Assembly (NCBI RefSeq): GCF_024721175.1
Contig: NZ_CP099399.1
Location: forward strand, 1,240,001 to 1,304,000
Source of the DNA: Rhizobium sp. Pop5
Lineage (GTDB): Bacteria > Pseudomonadota > Alphaproteobacteria > Rhizobiales > Rhizobiaceae
Length of the DNA: 64,000 nt
Direction: 5' to 3'
Under the pieces are notes generated by a model. The model was given only the letters and a program-made list of their open reading frames with translations. It made no database searches and was not told the DNA's origin. Positions within the stretch are counted from its first letter, which is position 1; each line of letters starts with the position of its first letter. A program made the translations under genes and the position numbers. This document shows, piece after piece, positions 9,030 through 18,820 of the stretch.

Positions 9030-10172
9030 TCAGTCGGAAAGCGAAACGAGGCCGCCCTGATGCCGATGCAGCCTGCCTGAAATATCGAGTTCCAGAAGAA
9101 CGACATAGACGGCCGATGCCGAAAGACCCGTGTGGCGGATGACGTCATCGACCTCAACCGGTGTCGGCCCGAGAGCCTCGATGACGCGGTTCCGGTCAGA
9201 ATCGTCGGGCGGCACGATCATCGCCTTGCCGTCACGCGCCGGTTCCTCCGCCATCGATGACGGAAACACATCGAATTGCACAAGCGGCGCCAAAGCCTCG
9301 ACGACATCAGCAGGCGTGGTGACGATCGAGGCGCCTTCCTTCAGCAGACCATTGGTGCCGTGGCAGCGCGGATCGAGCGGTGAGCCCGGCACGGCAAATA
9401 CGAGGCGGCCGAATTCGCCAGCAAGCCGCGCCGTGATCAGCGATCCCGAGCGCTCGGCCGCTTCGACGACAACGAGGCCGAGCGCGATGCCGGCGATCAG
9501 CCGGTTGCGGCGCGGGAAGTCACGGGCGCGGGGTTCCCAGCCGAAAGGCATCTCGCTCACCGCCAGTCCGTTGCCGCCCGTTATTTCATCGAGCAGACCG
9601 ATATTCTCTGGCGGATAGGGCTGGTCGAGGCCGCCGGCGAGCGCCGCAATCGTGCCTGTGTCGAGACTTGCCCGATGTGCCGCGGTATCGATGCCGCGCG
9701 CAAGCCCGGAGACGACCGTATAACCCGCCCGGCCGCAGTCGCGCGCCACCATGGCTGCAAATTTGGAGCCGGCGACCGAAGCGTTGCGTGAGCCGACGAT
9801 GCCGATGGCCGGCCGTTTGGCGGCGGAAAGCGCGCCCTTGACGGCAAGAAGCGGTGGCGCTCCGTCGATCTGCTTCAGCGCCTGCGGATAGTCCGGCTCG
9901 CCGATGCCGACGAAGCGGGCGCCGAAACGGTGCGCTGCCTCGAGCTCCCGATGCGCCTCGGCCTCGCTGGCGATGCGGATCGCCCGCGTGGCGCCGCCTC
10001 TTGCCGAAAGCTCCGGCAGCGCCGTAAGCGCGGCTTCAGCCGAACCGAAATGATTGATGAGGTCGCGAAAGGTTGCTGGGCCGATATTGTCGGAACGGAT
10101 CAGGCGCAGCCAGGCAATCTTCTGCCGTTCGGTCAGCACAACGCCTTTGGGTGCCGCGCTCAGCGCATCCAT
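9030..10172 (-). CDS. dprA: DNA-processing protein DprA (Smf)
   Basis: 380 residues with an N-terminal SAM-like helix-hairpin region, a Rossmann-like DprA core and a C-terminal winged-helix domain (about 318-380, ...[33 protein letters not shown]). Core motifs are GSRNAS at 127-132 and SGLARGID at 155-162, plus [23 protein letters not shown]. DprA binds single-stranded DNA and loads RecA during natural transformation (family knowledge). Its role in rhizobia is not established. The start ATG overlaps the plsY stop by one base (TAATG), so it is the tail of the pyrB-pyrC-plsY operon. Confidence 0.95.
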   Translation of the reverse strand: MDALSAAPKGVVLTERQKIAWLRLIRSDNIGPATFRDLINHFGSAEAALTALPELSARGGATRAIRIASEAEAHRELEAAHRFGARFVGIGEPDYPQALKQIDGAPPLLAVKGALSAAKRPAIGIVGSRNASVAGSKFAAMVARDCGRAGYTVVSGLARGIDTAAHRASLDTGTIAALAGGLDQPYPPENIGLLDEITGGNGLAVSEMPFGWEPRARDFPRRNRLIAGIALGLVVVEAAERSGSLITARLAGEFGRLVFAVPGSPLDPRCHGTNGLLKEGASIVTTPADVVEALAPLVQFDVFPSSMAEEPARDGKAMIVPPDDSDRNRVIEALGPTPVEVDDVIRHTGLSASAVYVVLLELDISGRLHRHQGGLVSLSD

Positions 10173-10792
10173 TATCCTTTCGCCCCGATCTTGCTTTCCG
10201 TCCCGTCCATCAGCCGGGAGATATTCGCCTTGTGCTTCCAGTAGGAGATCAGGGTCATAATCGCCATAACGGCTGCAACCTTTTCATTGCCGAGTATCCA
10301 CAGCGCGATCGGAATGACGAGCATGGCGATGAGCGCCGACAGCGAGGAGTAGCGCGTGGTGAAGGCGACCGCCAGCCAGACGGCGGCGAAGAGCACGACC
10401 ATGATCGGCGCGACGCCGAGCAGGGTGCCTATATAGGTGGCGACGCCCTTGCCGCCTTTGAAACCGATCCAGACCGGGAACAGGTGGCCGATGAAAGCGA
10501 AGAAACCGGCAATGATCGCCGCTTCCTCACCAAGGAAATAGCCGACGACCCAGGCCGCGGCCGATGCCTTGAGCGCGTCGAGCAGCAGCGTCGCAGCCGC
10601 GAGTTTCTTGTTGCCGGTTCTCAGCACATTGGTCGCACCGATATTGCCGGATCCTATGCTACGTACGTCGCCGAGCCCGGCGGCCCGCGTCAGGATCAGG
10701 CCGAAAGGAATGGAGCCGAAGAGATAGCCGATGACGGCGGCCGCAAGCGCGATCGGCAATGTAATCTGCCATGACATGAGATTGGATAACAT
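10172..10792 (-). CDS. plsY: Glycerol-3-phosphate acyltransferase PlsY
   Basis: 206 residues with about five membrane helices. The first conserved loop [10 protein letters not shown] is at 47-56 and the second, [10 protein letters not shown], at 110-119. These motifs bind acyl phosphate and glycerol-3-phosphate. The enzyme transfers an acyl group from acyl-phosphate to glycerol-3-phosphate, the first step of phospholipid synthesis, in the inner membrane. I place the start at ATG 10792 ([10 protein letters not shown]) because the frame further upstream runs into the 3' end of the pyrC-like gene and loses family similarity. It lies 41 bp after the pyrC-like gene and overlaps dprA by one base. 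Confidence 0.94.
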   Translation of the reverse strand: MLSNLMSWQITLPIALAAAVIGYLFGSIPFGLILTRAAGLGDVRSIGSGNIGATNVLRTGNKKLAAATLLLDALKASAAAWVVGYFLGEEAAIIAGFFAFIGHLFPVWIGFKGGKGVATYIGTLLGVAPIMVVLFAAVWLAVAFTTRYSSLSALIAMLVIPIALWILGNEKVAAVMAIMTLISYWKHKANISRLMDGTESKIGAKG

Positions 10793-10833
10793 AAGCGCCC
10801 TCAGCCCTCCGTGGCTTATCAGTCCAGCCTTTC

Positions 10834-12123
10834 CTAGAGTGCGTGGACGAGCTTTCCCGAGACATATGTCGCGACGGCCCGTCCGCTGAAGCGCGCATCT
10901 TCGAACGGCGTGTTCTTCGAGCGGGAGAGAAGCATGTCTTTGGCGACAAGCCAAGGCTCATCGAGATCGATCAGCGTGATATCGGCCGCCGCACCCGGCT
11001 TCAGGGTGCCGGCATCAAGGCCGAAGATTTGAGCGGGACGCGTGGACATGGCGTCGATCAGGCGCATCAGGCTCACCTGGCCGCTGTGATGAAGTCTGAG
11101 GGCCGCCGCCAGCGTGGTTTCCAGGCCGACCGCACCATCCGCCGCCTCGCCGAAGGGCAGGCGCTTCGTGTCGACATCCTGCGGGTCGTGCGAGGAGACG
11201 ATGATATCGATCGCCCCGCTCGCAACCGCCTCGGCCATCGCCACCCGGTCACTTTCCGGGCGCAGCGGCGGATAGAGCTTGAAGAAGGTGCGGTATTCGC
11301 CGATGTCGTTTTCGTTGAGCGAGAGGTTGTTGATCGAGACGCCACAGGTCACTTTGGCGCCGCGGCTGCGGGCGCGCTCGATGGCCTCGACTGATTCCGG
11401 CACCGAGATCATCGCGGCGTGATAGCGACCGCGTGTCAGCTCAGCAATCCTGAGGTCGCGTTCGAGCGGAATGAGTTCGGCCTCCTTCGGTATGCCGGAA
11501 AGTCCGAGCCAGCTCGCGAAAAGCCCCTCATGCATGACGCCGTTGGCGCCGAGATATTTGTCGCGCGTTTCGCAGGAGATGACGGCGCCGAATTCGCGCG
11601 CATAGGTCATGATCCGCCGAAGCACCTGCGTGTTGTGGACGCTCGAATGGGCATCGGTGAAGGCGACGGCGCCAGCCTGCATCAGGAGGCCGATCTCCGT
11701 CATCTCCTCGCCGGCAAGACCCTTGGTGATGGCGGCTGCCGGATAGACGTGGACGGCGGCCGTATCCCGCGCCGTCTTCTTGACGAATTCGACGAGCGCG
11801 ATGTCGTCGATGACTGGATCGGTGTCCGGCATCATGATGATTGAGGTGACGCCGCCGGCCGCCGCCGCCCGGCTTGCCGAGGCGATCGTCTCGCGGTGCT
11901 CGCCGCCGGGTTCGCCGATATGGACGCGGGCATCGACGAGGCCGGGCGTTGCGACAAGGCCGGTGCAGTCGCGGATGACGGCGCCTTGCGGCGCGCCCTG
12001 GTTCTGCGCCTCGTGGCCGGCAGCAAGGATCACGCCGTTTTCTGCGATGATCGTCCCGACTTCATCGAGATTGCGCGAAGGATCGACGATGCGGACACTC
12101 TTGAGGACGATCGGGTTGCTCAT
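10834..12123 (-). CDS. pyrC: Dihydroorotase-like protein, probably non-catalytic (PyrX/PyrC' type)
   Basis: 429 residues with the amidohydrolase fold of class I dihydroorotases (start ...[19 protein letters not shown], end ...[16 protein letters not shown]). The expected HxH zinc motif reads Arg66-Val-His68. The usual HCED segment reads SCETRD, the usual CHVS segment reads AMIS, and the usual DHAPH segment reads SSHDPQ. Nearly all metal ligands are therefore absent, although the FTD segment remains. In Pseudomonas and relatives an inactive dihydroorotase-like subunit encoded next to pyrB holds ATCase together (family knowledge), and this gene overlaps pyrB by four bases (ATGA). Inference: structural partner of PyrB, with the active dihydroorotase encoded elsewhere. 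Confidence 0.88.
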   Translation of the reverse strand: MSNPIVLKSVRIVDPSRNLDEVGTIIAENGVILAAGHEAQNQGAPQGAVIRDCTGLVATPGLVDARVHIGEPGGEHRETIASASRAAAAGGVTSIIMMPDTDPVIDDIALVEFVKKTARDTAAVHVYPAAAITKGLAGEEMTEIGLLMQAGAVAFTDAHSSVHNTQVLRRIMTYAREFGAVISCETRDKYLGANGVMHEGLFASWLGLSGIPKEAELIPLERDLRIAELTRGRYHAAMISVPESVEAIERARSRGAKVTCGVSINNLSLNENDIGEYRTFFKLYPPLRPESDRVAMAEAVASGAIDIIVSSHDPQDVDTKRLPFGEAADGAVGLETTLAAALRLHHSGQVSLMRLIDAMSTRPAQIFGLDAGTLKPGAAADITLIDLDEPWLVAKDMLLSRSKNTPFEDARFSGRAVATYVSGKLVHAL

Positions 12124-13076
12124 GCCATCATTCCACCGGTTCGGGGACCCTGGTTCTGCGAGACGAGCAGTGTTTCCATCACCGCCATGCGCACCGCGAC
12201 CCCCATCTCAACCTGCTCGGCGATCACGCTCTGCGGCCCGTCCGCCACTTCCGAGGCAATCTCCACGCCGCGGTTCATCGGGCCGGGATGCATGACCAGC
12301 GCATCCTCCTTCGCCGCCTTCAGCGTTTCGGCATCGAGCCCGTAGAAATGGTAGTATTCACGCACCGAGGGCACGAAGGCGCCGGACATGCGCTCGCGCT
12401 GCAGCCTAAGCATCATCACGACGTCGGCGTCCTTCAGCCCTTCCTTCATCGAATGGAAGACCTCGACGCCCATCTCGGCGATGCCGGCGGGCAGGAGGGT
12501 GGCGGGCGCGACGACGCGCACGCGCGCCCCCATGGCGTTGAGCAGCAGGATATTGGAGCGCGCCACGCGCGAATGCAGCACGTCGCCACAGATCGCCACG
12601 ATGATGCGCGAAAGCTTGCCCTTGGCGCGACGTATGGTCAATGCGTCGAGCAGTGCCTGGGTCGGATGTTCGTGCTGCCCGTCGCCGGCATTGACGACCG
12701 AGCAGGAAACTTTCTGGGCAAGCAGAGCCGCGGCCCCCGCACTCGAATGGCGGATCACCAGCACGTCGGGGCGCATCGCATTCAGCGTCATCGCCGTATC
12801 GATCAGCGTTTCGCCTTTCTTCACCGAGGAATTGCCGACCGACATGTTCATGACGTCGGCGCCGAGCCGTTTGCCGGCAAGCTCGAAGGAGGCCTGCGTG
12901 CGGGTCGATGCCTCGAAGAAGAGGTTGATCTGCGTCAGCCCGCGTAGCGTCGACGTCTTCTTTTCTCTCTGGCGGCTGATCTTGACGGCTTCGTCGGCCT
13001 TGTCGAGAAGATAGGTGATATCCTGCTCGGTGAGGCCCTTGATGCCGATGAGGTGGCGGTGGGGGAAAAAGACCAT
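12120..13076 (-). CDS. pyrB: Aspartate carbamoyltransferase catalytic subunit
   Basis: 318 residues beginning [20 protein letters not shown]. The carbamoyl-phosphate loop [13 protein letters not shown] is at about 53-65; [11 protein letters not shown] and [12 protein letters not shown] are the other family signatures. The enzyme condenses carbamoyl phosphate with aspartate in pyrimidine synthesis. The frame is open 57 bases further upstream, but I choose ATG 13076: it has GGCAGGG just before it and the family similarity begins there. It is first in a run with the pyrC-like gene (4-base overlap), plsY and dprA. No PyrI regulatory subunit is adjacent, which fits the PyrB-PyrC' type of holoenzyme. 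Confidence 0.96.
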   Translation of the reverse strand: MVFFPHRHLIGIKGLTEQDITYLLDKADEAVKISRQREKKTSTLRGLTQINLFFEASTRTQASFELAGKRLGADVMNMSVGNSSVKKGETLIDTAMTLNAMRPDVLVIRHSSAGAAALLAQKVSCSVVNAGDGQHEHPTQALLDALTIRRAKGKLSRIIVAICGDVLHSRVARSNILLLNAMGARVRVVAPATLLPAGIAEMGVEVFHSMKEGLKDADVVMMLRLQRERMSGAFVPSVREYYHFYGLDAETLKAAKEDALVMHPGPMNRGVEIASEVADGPQSVIAEQVEMGVAVRMAVMETLLVSQNQGPRTGGMMA

Positions 13077-13254
13077 GACCCTGCCTCTTGCTGTCTCTGC
13101 CGGGTCTATAAAGAGTGCGGCCCGCGGGGGCAAGCATGCGCTGTGGGCAAAGGCTTATGTCCCCATGCATTTTCGCCTGAATTCCGATAGAGCAGAATGA
13201 GCGAATCATAACTTCCGGTTTCCTTTTGCCGGGCTCTTGCACTAGAAGCGAATA

Positions 13255-14913
13255 ATGACCTCCGCCAACCGGACTGACGACAAACTCGCAGAACTCAACC
13301 AGCCGAGCCTGTGGTCCGGCATCAATGCCTATCGGTCCGATCCGCTGATCGTCGATCTGACGGCGGCCTTGCCGCGCGGCATCCGCGAAGATCTGGAAAA
13401 CATGGGCCGCTACGTCACCTCGCCGGAAGCGCAGGAATTGGCGCGCATGGCCAACCAGGGCACACCGCAGCTGCGCACCCATGGCCCGCGCGGCGAGCGT
13501 CTCGATGTCGTTGAATTCCATCCCGCCTGGCATGCACTGATGCGCCGCTCCATGTCGGTCGGCCTGCATTCCTCCGTCTGGGATCCGCAGGCCGATACCG
13601 AAGCCAAGGATGAGGGCCACAAGGTTCGCGCCGCGCGCTTCTATCTGATGGCGCAGCTGGAATCTGGCCATCTCTGCCCGCTGACGATGACGAGCGCCTC
13701 CGTTGCTGCCCTTTCTGCGTCGCCTGCCGTGCAGAAAGATTGGGCCCCGAAGATCCTCTCGCGCAAATATGATTCGTCGAACAAGCCTGCCATGCAGAAG
13801 TCCGCCGTGACCATCGGCATGGGCATGACGGAAAAGCAGGGCGGCACGGATGTGCGCGCCAACCGCAGCGCCGCCGAAAAGGTCAGCGAAGGCATATACC
13901 GGCTGTCCGGCCACAAATGGTTCATGTCCGCTCCGATGAGCGACGCCTTCATCATGCTGGCGCAGACCAAGGAGGGCATGGGCTGCTTCCTGGTGCCGCG
14001 CCTTCTGGAGGATGGGTCGGCGAATGGCCTGCAGTTCCAGCGGCTGAAGGACAAGGTCGGCAACCGCTCCAACGCCTCTTCCGAAGTTGAGTTCACTGAT
14101 ACCTTCGGTTTCCTGCTCGGCGGCCCGGATGCCGGCATCCGCACCATTCTCGACATGGTGACGCTGACGCGGCTCGACTGCGCGCTCGCTTCTTCAGGCA
14201 TCATGCGCGCCTCGCTCGCCGAGGCCGTGCACCATACGCGCGGCCGCAGCGTCTTCGGCAAGATGCTCGTCAACCAGCCGATCATGACGCGCGTGCTCGC
14301 CGATATGGCGCTCGATGTCGCGGCCGCGACGGCGCTCTCCTTCCGGCTTGCCGATGCCTTCGACAAGGCGCGCGGCAATGCCGAGCAGGCGGCCTATGCC
14401 CGCGTCATGACGCCGGTCGCCAAATACTGGTGCTGCAAGATCGCGCCGGCGCTGATTTACGAGGCGATGGAATGCATCGGCGGCAATGGTTACATCGAGG
14501 AGCGCCCGATCGCCCGCCATTACCGCGAGGCTCCAGTAAACGCCATCTGGGAAGGCTCAGGCAACGTCATGGCACTGGATGTGCTGCGTGTGCTCAACCG
14601 CGGCAAGGATCTGTTCGAGACGGTTTTTGCTGGCCTAGCTCGTGATCTCGGCCCGGCCGGCAAGAAGACGATCGACGTGCTGCGCGCCGCAATCGCGCTC
14701 TGCGAACAGGACGAGGGCGCGGCACGCCTGCTCGTCGAGCAACTGGCTCTTGCCGCCGGTGCGGCGGAGCTTTACCGGCTCGGGGCAGGGCGCATCGCCG
14801 ATGCCTTCATCGAGACGCGCCTTGCCGGCGGCTGGCGATCCACCTACGGCATGCTCGATTCCCGCTTCGACGCGAGCTACATCGTCGATCTGCTCTATCC
14901 CCCGGCGGCCTGA
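13255..14913 (+). CDS. Acyl-CoA dehydrogenase family protein, AidB-like
   Basis: 552 residues, close to the length of E. coli AidB and longer than ordinary acyl-CoA dehydrogenases. It shows the N-terminal AidB-type extension (NQPSLWSGINAYRSDPL), the flavin-binding middle (SAVTIGMGMTEKQGGTDVRAN, LSGHKWFMSAPMSDAF) and the C-terminal helical domain with YEAMECIGGNGYIEE, EAPVNAIWEGSGNVMALDVLR. It is an FAD-dependent protein. AidB is linked to protection against alkylation damage, while others in this group oxidise branched acyl-CoA; the true substrate cannot be decided here. It stands alone, divergent from pyrB across a 178-bp gap. Confidence 0.88.
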   Translation: MTSANRTDDKLAELNQPSLWSGINAYRSDPLIVDLTAALPRGIREDLENMGRYVTSPEAQELARMANQGTPQLRTHGPRGERLDVVEFHPAWHALMRRSMSVGLHSSVWDPQADTEAKDEGHKVRAARFYLMAQLESGHLCPLTMTSASVAALSASPAVQKDWAPKILSRKYDSSNKPAMQKSAVTIGMGMTEKQGGTDVRANRSAAEKVSEGIYRLSGHKWFMSAPMSDAFIMLAQTKEGMGCFLVPRLLEDGSANGLQFQRLKDKVGNRSNASSEVEFTDTFGFLLGGPDAGIRTILDMVTLTRLDCALASSGIMRASLAEAVHHTRGRSVFGKMLVNQPIMTRVLADMALDVAAATALSFRLADAFDKARGNAEQAAYARVMTPVAKYWCCKIAPALIYEAMECIGGNGYIEERPIARHYREAPVNAIWEGSGNVMALDVLRVLNRGKDLFETVFAGLARDLGPAGKKTIDVLRAAIALCEQDEGAARLLVEQLALAAGAAELYRLGAGRIADAFIETRLAGGWRSTYGMLDSRFDASYIVDLLYPPAA

Positions 14914-15314
14914 TCACAAATGAGGATGATGATTGCTCTTCGCCTGTTCAAACCAGGCGATATCGAGCATTAGAGGTGCCATCTTGCTCGCGAGGGAATC
15001 GAGCAATCCGCAAGCCGAGATGCTCGGCGATCGGATCAAAATCACGATCATCGTGCAGGAGTGAATGGCCTTCCTCAATGCAGAATGTGCCGACCATCAC
15101 ATCGATGGTCTTGCGCACTGTGATGCCGCGCTCCCGCAGCTGACGGTAATTGCGAGCTGCTTTGACAGCGAGGCTGTCGCCAAGCATCGGGCGAACTGTG
15201 AATTGGCGCAGACATCGGCGTCATGGGGTTCAAGATCGACGATACCATCTCCATAAACGAAAATCCGGCCGCGTCGCCGCAGCCGGATCATCATCTACGT
15301 CCGAAAATCAGCTT
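14914..15314. other. Region between the AidB-like gene and rne, holding only a toxin remnant
   Basis: About 400 bases between two convergent core genes. The only coding relic is the truncated VapC-like frame on the minus strand (14948-15223). The remaining bases show no RNA gene and no strong terminator. Confidence 0.6.
14948..15223 (-). pseudogene. Truncated VapC-type PIN-domain toxin remnant
   Basis: The minus-strand frame opens after a stop at 15221-15223 and reads ...CLRQFTVRPMLGDSLAVKAARNYRQLRERG..., then TIDVMVGTFCIEEGHSLLHDDRDFDPIAEHLGL. This is the C-terminal half of a VapC toxin, including the conserved Asp pair in HDDRDFDP. The N-terminal half, with the first catalytic Asp (normally MI-x-VDSSVW), is missing, and only about 90 bases remain before the rne stop, too few to encode it. 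No VapB antitoxin frame is present. Inference: a decayed toxin-antitoxin module. An internal ATG at 15187 could in principle still start a 79-residue fragment. Confidence 0.75.
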
Positions 15315-18197
15315 TCAGAAGAAGCCGCGGCGCTGCCACCAGCCGGCTTTCTTCGGCTTGCCGTCGTCGCTGTCGCCATTTTCGCTGCGAGTGGATTTCA
15401 CCGTTGGCTCGGACGAGGAGATGTTGGATTCGCGGTTGGCGCGAACCGGCTTTGCCTCTTCCTGGGCAGACCCTCCGAGATCGGCAGAGGCTTCGACCAC
15501 TTCCGGTTCGGCTTCGACGGCGGGTGCGGTTACTTCTTCCGCTACCGGTTCTTCGACCGGTGCCGCGGCGGGTTTGCGGCGGCCGCGGCCACGGGCGGGC
15601 TTCACCTCTTCGGCGACGACGGCCGCACCTTCGACGGCCGCTGCGGCCTGGCCTTCGCCGGCCTGTTCAGCAATCGTCTCGACGATTTCGGCTTCAGCGG
15701 GAGCAGCGTCATCCGAAGCATCGTCGCCTTCGTCTTCGTCACCACCATTGCCTTCGCCGGCTTCACCGGCCGTCAGTTCGGAACCGTCTTCGGCGCGATT
15801 GCGGCGGCCGCCGCGCTTGCCGCGACGGCGGCGCTTGCGGCGCTGCGATTCCTCGCTTTCAGCACGGGCTTCGGGGGAAGCGGCGGCGTTTTCATCGCCT
15901 TCGCTGCCTTCGTCCTCGCCGTCTTCCTCTTCCTCACCGGCTTCACCTGCAGCGGATGCCGGCTGCTCGGCATTGCCGTTGCGGCCGCGACGGCGCCTAC
16001 GGCGCTTGCGCTTGCGGTTGCCGTCACCTTCGCCTTCCGAGCGCACTGTGGCGGCACGTTCGGCAGCGGCCGGCTTTTCCTCGAGCTCTTCGTCTTCCTC
16101 CTCATCCGCCTCGATGACGATATCGTCGTCGTCATCCTCGGGAATGGCTGCGAAGTTGAAGAGGCTTTCGATCTTGACCGGGTTTTCCACGGCTTCGCCG
16201 CGGTCGATCGCGAAGTGCTGCGCACCTACCGAACCGTCGGCATCGATGATGATCGCGACACCGAAGCGAGCTTCGTAATCGACGATCGTCTGACGCTTGT
16301 GGTTGAGAAGGTACAGGGCGATATCGGGCGTCGTGCGGACGGTGATGTTGTGCGTCGTGTTCTTCAGCAGATATTCCTCGATGCCGCGCAGCACATGCAG
16401 GGCGACGGAGGACTGCGAACGGACGTGGCCCGTACCGCCGCAATGCGAGCAGACCTGTGTCGTCGATTCGAGAACGGAAGCGCGAATGCGCTGGCGCGAC
16501 ATTTCGAGCAGACCGAAATGCGAGATGCGGCCGACCTGGATGCGAGCGCGGTCGTTCTTCAGGCATTCCTTCAGCTTCTTCTCGACGGCGCGGTTGTTGC
16601 GCTTCTCTTCCATGTCGATGAAGTCGATGACGATCAGACCGGCGAGGTCGCGCAGGCGAAGCTGGCGGGCGATTTCTTCCGCAGCCTCGAGGTTCGTCTG
16701 GAGAGCTGTGTCCTCGATCGAGTGTTCGCGCGTCGAGCGGCCGGAGTTGACGTCGATCGAAACCAACGCTTCCGTCTGGTTCATGATCAGGTAACCGCCG
16801 GAACGCAGCGTCACTTGCGGCTGCAGCATGCGGTCGAGCTGAGCTTCGATACCGGAACGCGAGAAGATCGGGTGGATATCGCGATAGGGCTGAACCACCT
16901 TGGCATGGCTCGGCATCAGCATCTTCATGAAGTCTTTCGCTTCACGATAGCCTTCCTCGCCGGCAACGATGATCTCGCCGATATCCTTGTTGTAGAGGTC
17001 GCGGATCGAACGCTTGATCAGCGAGCCTTCTTCATAAACGAGGCAGGGAGCGGTGGAGGCGAGCGTCAGCGTGCGCACGTTCTCCCACAGACGCATCAGA
17101 TATTCGAAGTCGCGCTTCACCTCGACCTTGGTGCGGTTCGCACCGGCCGTGCGCAGGATGACGCCCATGCCCTGCGGCACTTCGAGCATGCGGGCGATTT
17201 CCTTCAGGCGCTTGCGGTCCTGCGGATTGGTGATCTTGCGGGAAATGCCGCCGCCGCGCGCCGTATTCGGCATCAGAACCGAGTAGCGGCCTGCGAGCGA
17301 AAGATAGGTGGTGAGCGCTGCACCCTTGTTGCCGCGCTCCTCCTTGGCGACCTGTACGAGCAGGATCTGGCGGCGCTTGATGACTTCCTGGATGCGGTAC
17401 TGCTTGCGCGGCTTGCGCTGCACGCGATCCGGCACCTCTTCCATGGCGTCTTCAGCGCCGACGGATTCGATGACTTCCTCTTCGCCGTGATCGTCGTCAT
17501 CGTCGTCATCGTCGTGGCGACGCTTGTTGGTGTCGATATCCTCGGAGATCGTGTCGGTTTCAACCATCGCCGCCATCGTGCCGCCGGTTGAACCGTCATC
17601 TTCGTTGTCGACGTTCGAAGCACCCTCCGCTTCGACATCCGTGGGAACGGCATCCTCGGTCGGAGTCGTTTCGGCGACTTTCTTGCGGCTGCGGCGCGGT
17701 CTTGCCTTCTTCGCGGGCGCCTCCTCGGCGGCCTCAGGCGAAGTTACGACCTCCGTCGCTGCGACAACTTCTTCCGTCACTGCCTCGTCCGCTGCGGCAG
17801 CCGGTTCGGGTGCCTCGGCCGAAACGATGCCGACATCCGGCTGGTCCTGGGTCGAAAGGTCGACCATCGGCGCGGTTTCGACGTGTTCGACGTCCTCGTC
17901 GCGCCGGTGCTCTTCGGCTTCGGCCCGAAGCAGCGCCTGACGGTCGGCGAGGGGTATCTGGTAATAGTCGGGATGGATTTCGGCGAAGGCCAGGAAGCCG
18001 TGCCGGTTGCCGCCGTAATCGACGAAGGCGGCCTGCAGCGAGGGTTCGACCCTCGTTACCTTTGCGAGATAGATGTTGCCGCGGATCTGCTTCTTGTGCT
18101 GCGACTCGAAGTCAAATTCTTCTATGCGGTTCCCGCGAACGACAACGACGCGCGTCTCTTCCTCGTGAGACGCATCGATAAGCATTTTGTCTGCCAT
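15315..18197 (-). CDS. rne: Ribonuclease E
   Basis: 960 residues. The S1 RNA-binding domain starts at residue ~37 and is split by a long acidic, low-complexity insert (about 95-265) before resuming at RRQILLVQVAKEERGNKGAAL. The catalytic core carries Asp482 (SIDVNSG) and Asp525 (VIDFIDME), matching the two Mg-binding aspartates, and the zinc-link cysteines Cys583/Cys586 in CSHCGGTGH. The C-terminal ~270 residues are disordered, alternating acidic runs and Arg-rich blocks (KRKRRRRRRGRN) that would bind RNA and degradosome partners. It cuts single-stranded AU-rich RNA at the membrane or in condensates. A long 5' leader suggests the usual RNase E autoregulation. Confidence 0.96.
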   Translation of the reverse strand: MADKMLIDASHEEETRVVVVRGNRIEEFDFESQHKKQIRGNIYLAKVTRVEPSLQAAFVDYGGNRHGFLAFAEIHPDYYQIPLADRQALLRAEAEEHRRDEDVEHVETAPMVDLSTQDQPDVGIVSAEAPEPAAAADEAVTEEVVAATEVVTSPEAAEEAPAKKARPRRSRKKVAETTPTEDAVPTDVEAEGASNVDNEDDGSTGGTMAAMVETDTISEDIDTNKRRHDDDDDDDDHGEEEVIESVGAEDAMEEVPDRVQRKPRKQYRIQEVIKRRQILLVQVAKEERGNKGAALTTYLSLAGRYSVLMPNTARGGGISRKITNPQDRKRLKEIARMLEVPQGMGVILRTAGANRTKVEVKRDFEYLMRLWENVRTLTLASTAPCLVYEEGSLIKRSIRDLYNKDIGEIIVAGEEGYREAKDFMKMLMPSHAKVVQPYRDIHPIFSRSGIEAQLDRMLQPQVTLRSGGYLIMNQTEALVSIDVNSGRSTREHSIEDTALQTNLEAAEEIARQLRLRDLAGLIVIDFIDMEEKRNNRAVEKKLKECLKNDRARIQVGRISHFGLLEMSRQRIRASVLESTTQVCSHCGGTGHVRSQSSVALHVLRGIEEYLLKNTTHNITVRTTPDIALYLLNHKRQTIVDYEARFGVAIIIDADGSVGAQHFAIDRGEAVENPVKIESLFNFAAIPEDDDDDIVIEADEEEDEELEEKPAAAERAATVRSEGEGDGNRKRKRRRRRRGRNGNAEQPASAAGEAGEEEEDGEDEGSEGDENAAASPEARAESEESQRRKRRRRGKRGGRRNRAEDGSELTAGEAGEGNGGDEDEGDDASDDAAPAEAEIVETIAEQAGEGQAAAAVEGAAVVAEEVKPARGRGRRKPAAAPVEEPVAEEVTAPAVEAEPEVVEASADLGGSAQEEAKPVRANRESNISSSEPTVKSTRSENGDSDDGKPKKAGWWQRRGFF

Positions 18198-18820
18198 GTA
18201 AGCTGTGCTCCTCGGCGTGGCCGCGAGAGCGCATTCCCGACTGCTGTTAAAACAGAAAGAATGCGGTCCACCGTGGCCGCGCCGGATAATGAAAGTCGCG
18301 CCTGGCGCGAAGAGGAGAGCAGCAGCCAGACCGCAACCGGAACCATTTCGGTCCGGGGCCTGTAGACTTCAGATAAAACCTGCTGCGAAACCATCAACAA
18401 CCAAGCGTGATCGACAAATACGAAGACCCGTTTTGGGTCCGATGAGTTTGCTCCCTGAGAGCGTGGTGGCTGATCCACCAATGAAGTTCCGACAAAAGCC
18501 GGAAAATCAGGATCCAGTTCTGGGGTTGAAGCGCATGAGACGGCGGACGATGACCGATGTGGCGCCAGGTCCTGATCTGGCTGGCAGCCTTGCGGCGACT
18601 CTATCCCGTCAGCACTTCTACCCTAAAATTCGTTGTATGTTTTCTCTGTTACAATAGCAAGGGAAAAGCCAAATGTGCCATAATATTGATGGATTTCGAA
18701 ACGCATAGAAGCTGGGGATCAAGCGGTTGCGATTCGGCAGGCGGCAAAGGTGTTTCGCTCCTGGGCGTCAGCCTTCGTCATGGCTGGTCCATCGCGATAT
18801 AAATAGGGTGTGGCGGTTTA
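18198..18820. other. Divergent intergenic region between rne and amiC
   Basis: 623 bases with no supported gene. It should contain the rne promoter and a long rne 5' leader (minus) and the amiC promoter (plus). Seen directly: hairpins GACCC-gtttt-GGGTC at 18425-18439 and TGGTGG-ctgat-CCACCA at 18464-18480, and a U-rich single-stranded stretch (minus-strand ATTCTTTCTGTTTTAACAG) about 60 bases before the rne start. The latter is the kind of site RNase E cuts in its own leader. I found no clean promoter consensus. Confidence 0.5.

Noticed and set aside
15150..15314. A VapB antitoxin upstream of the VapC remnant
   Set aside because: I read all three minus-strand frames of the remaining ~90 bases; none resembles a VapB or another antitoxin.
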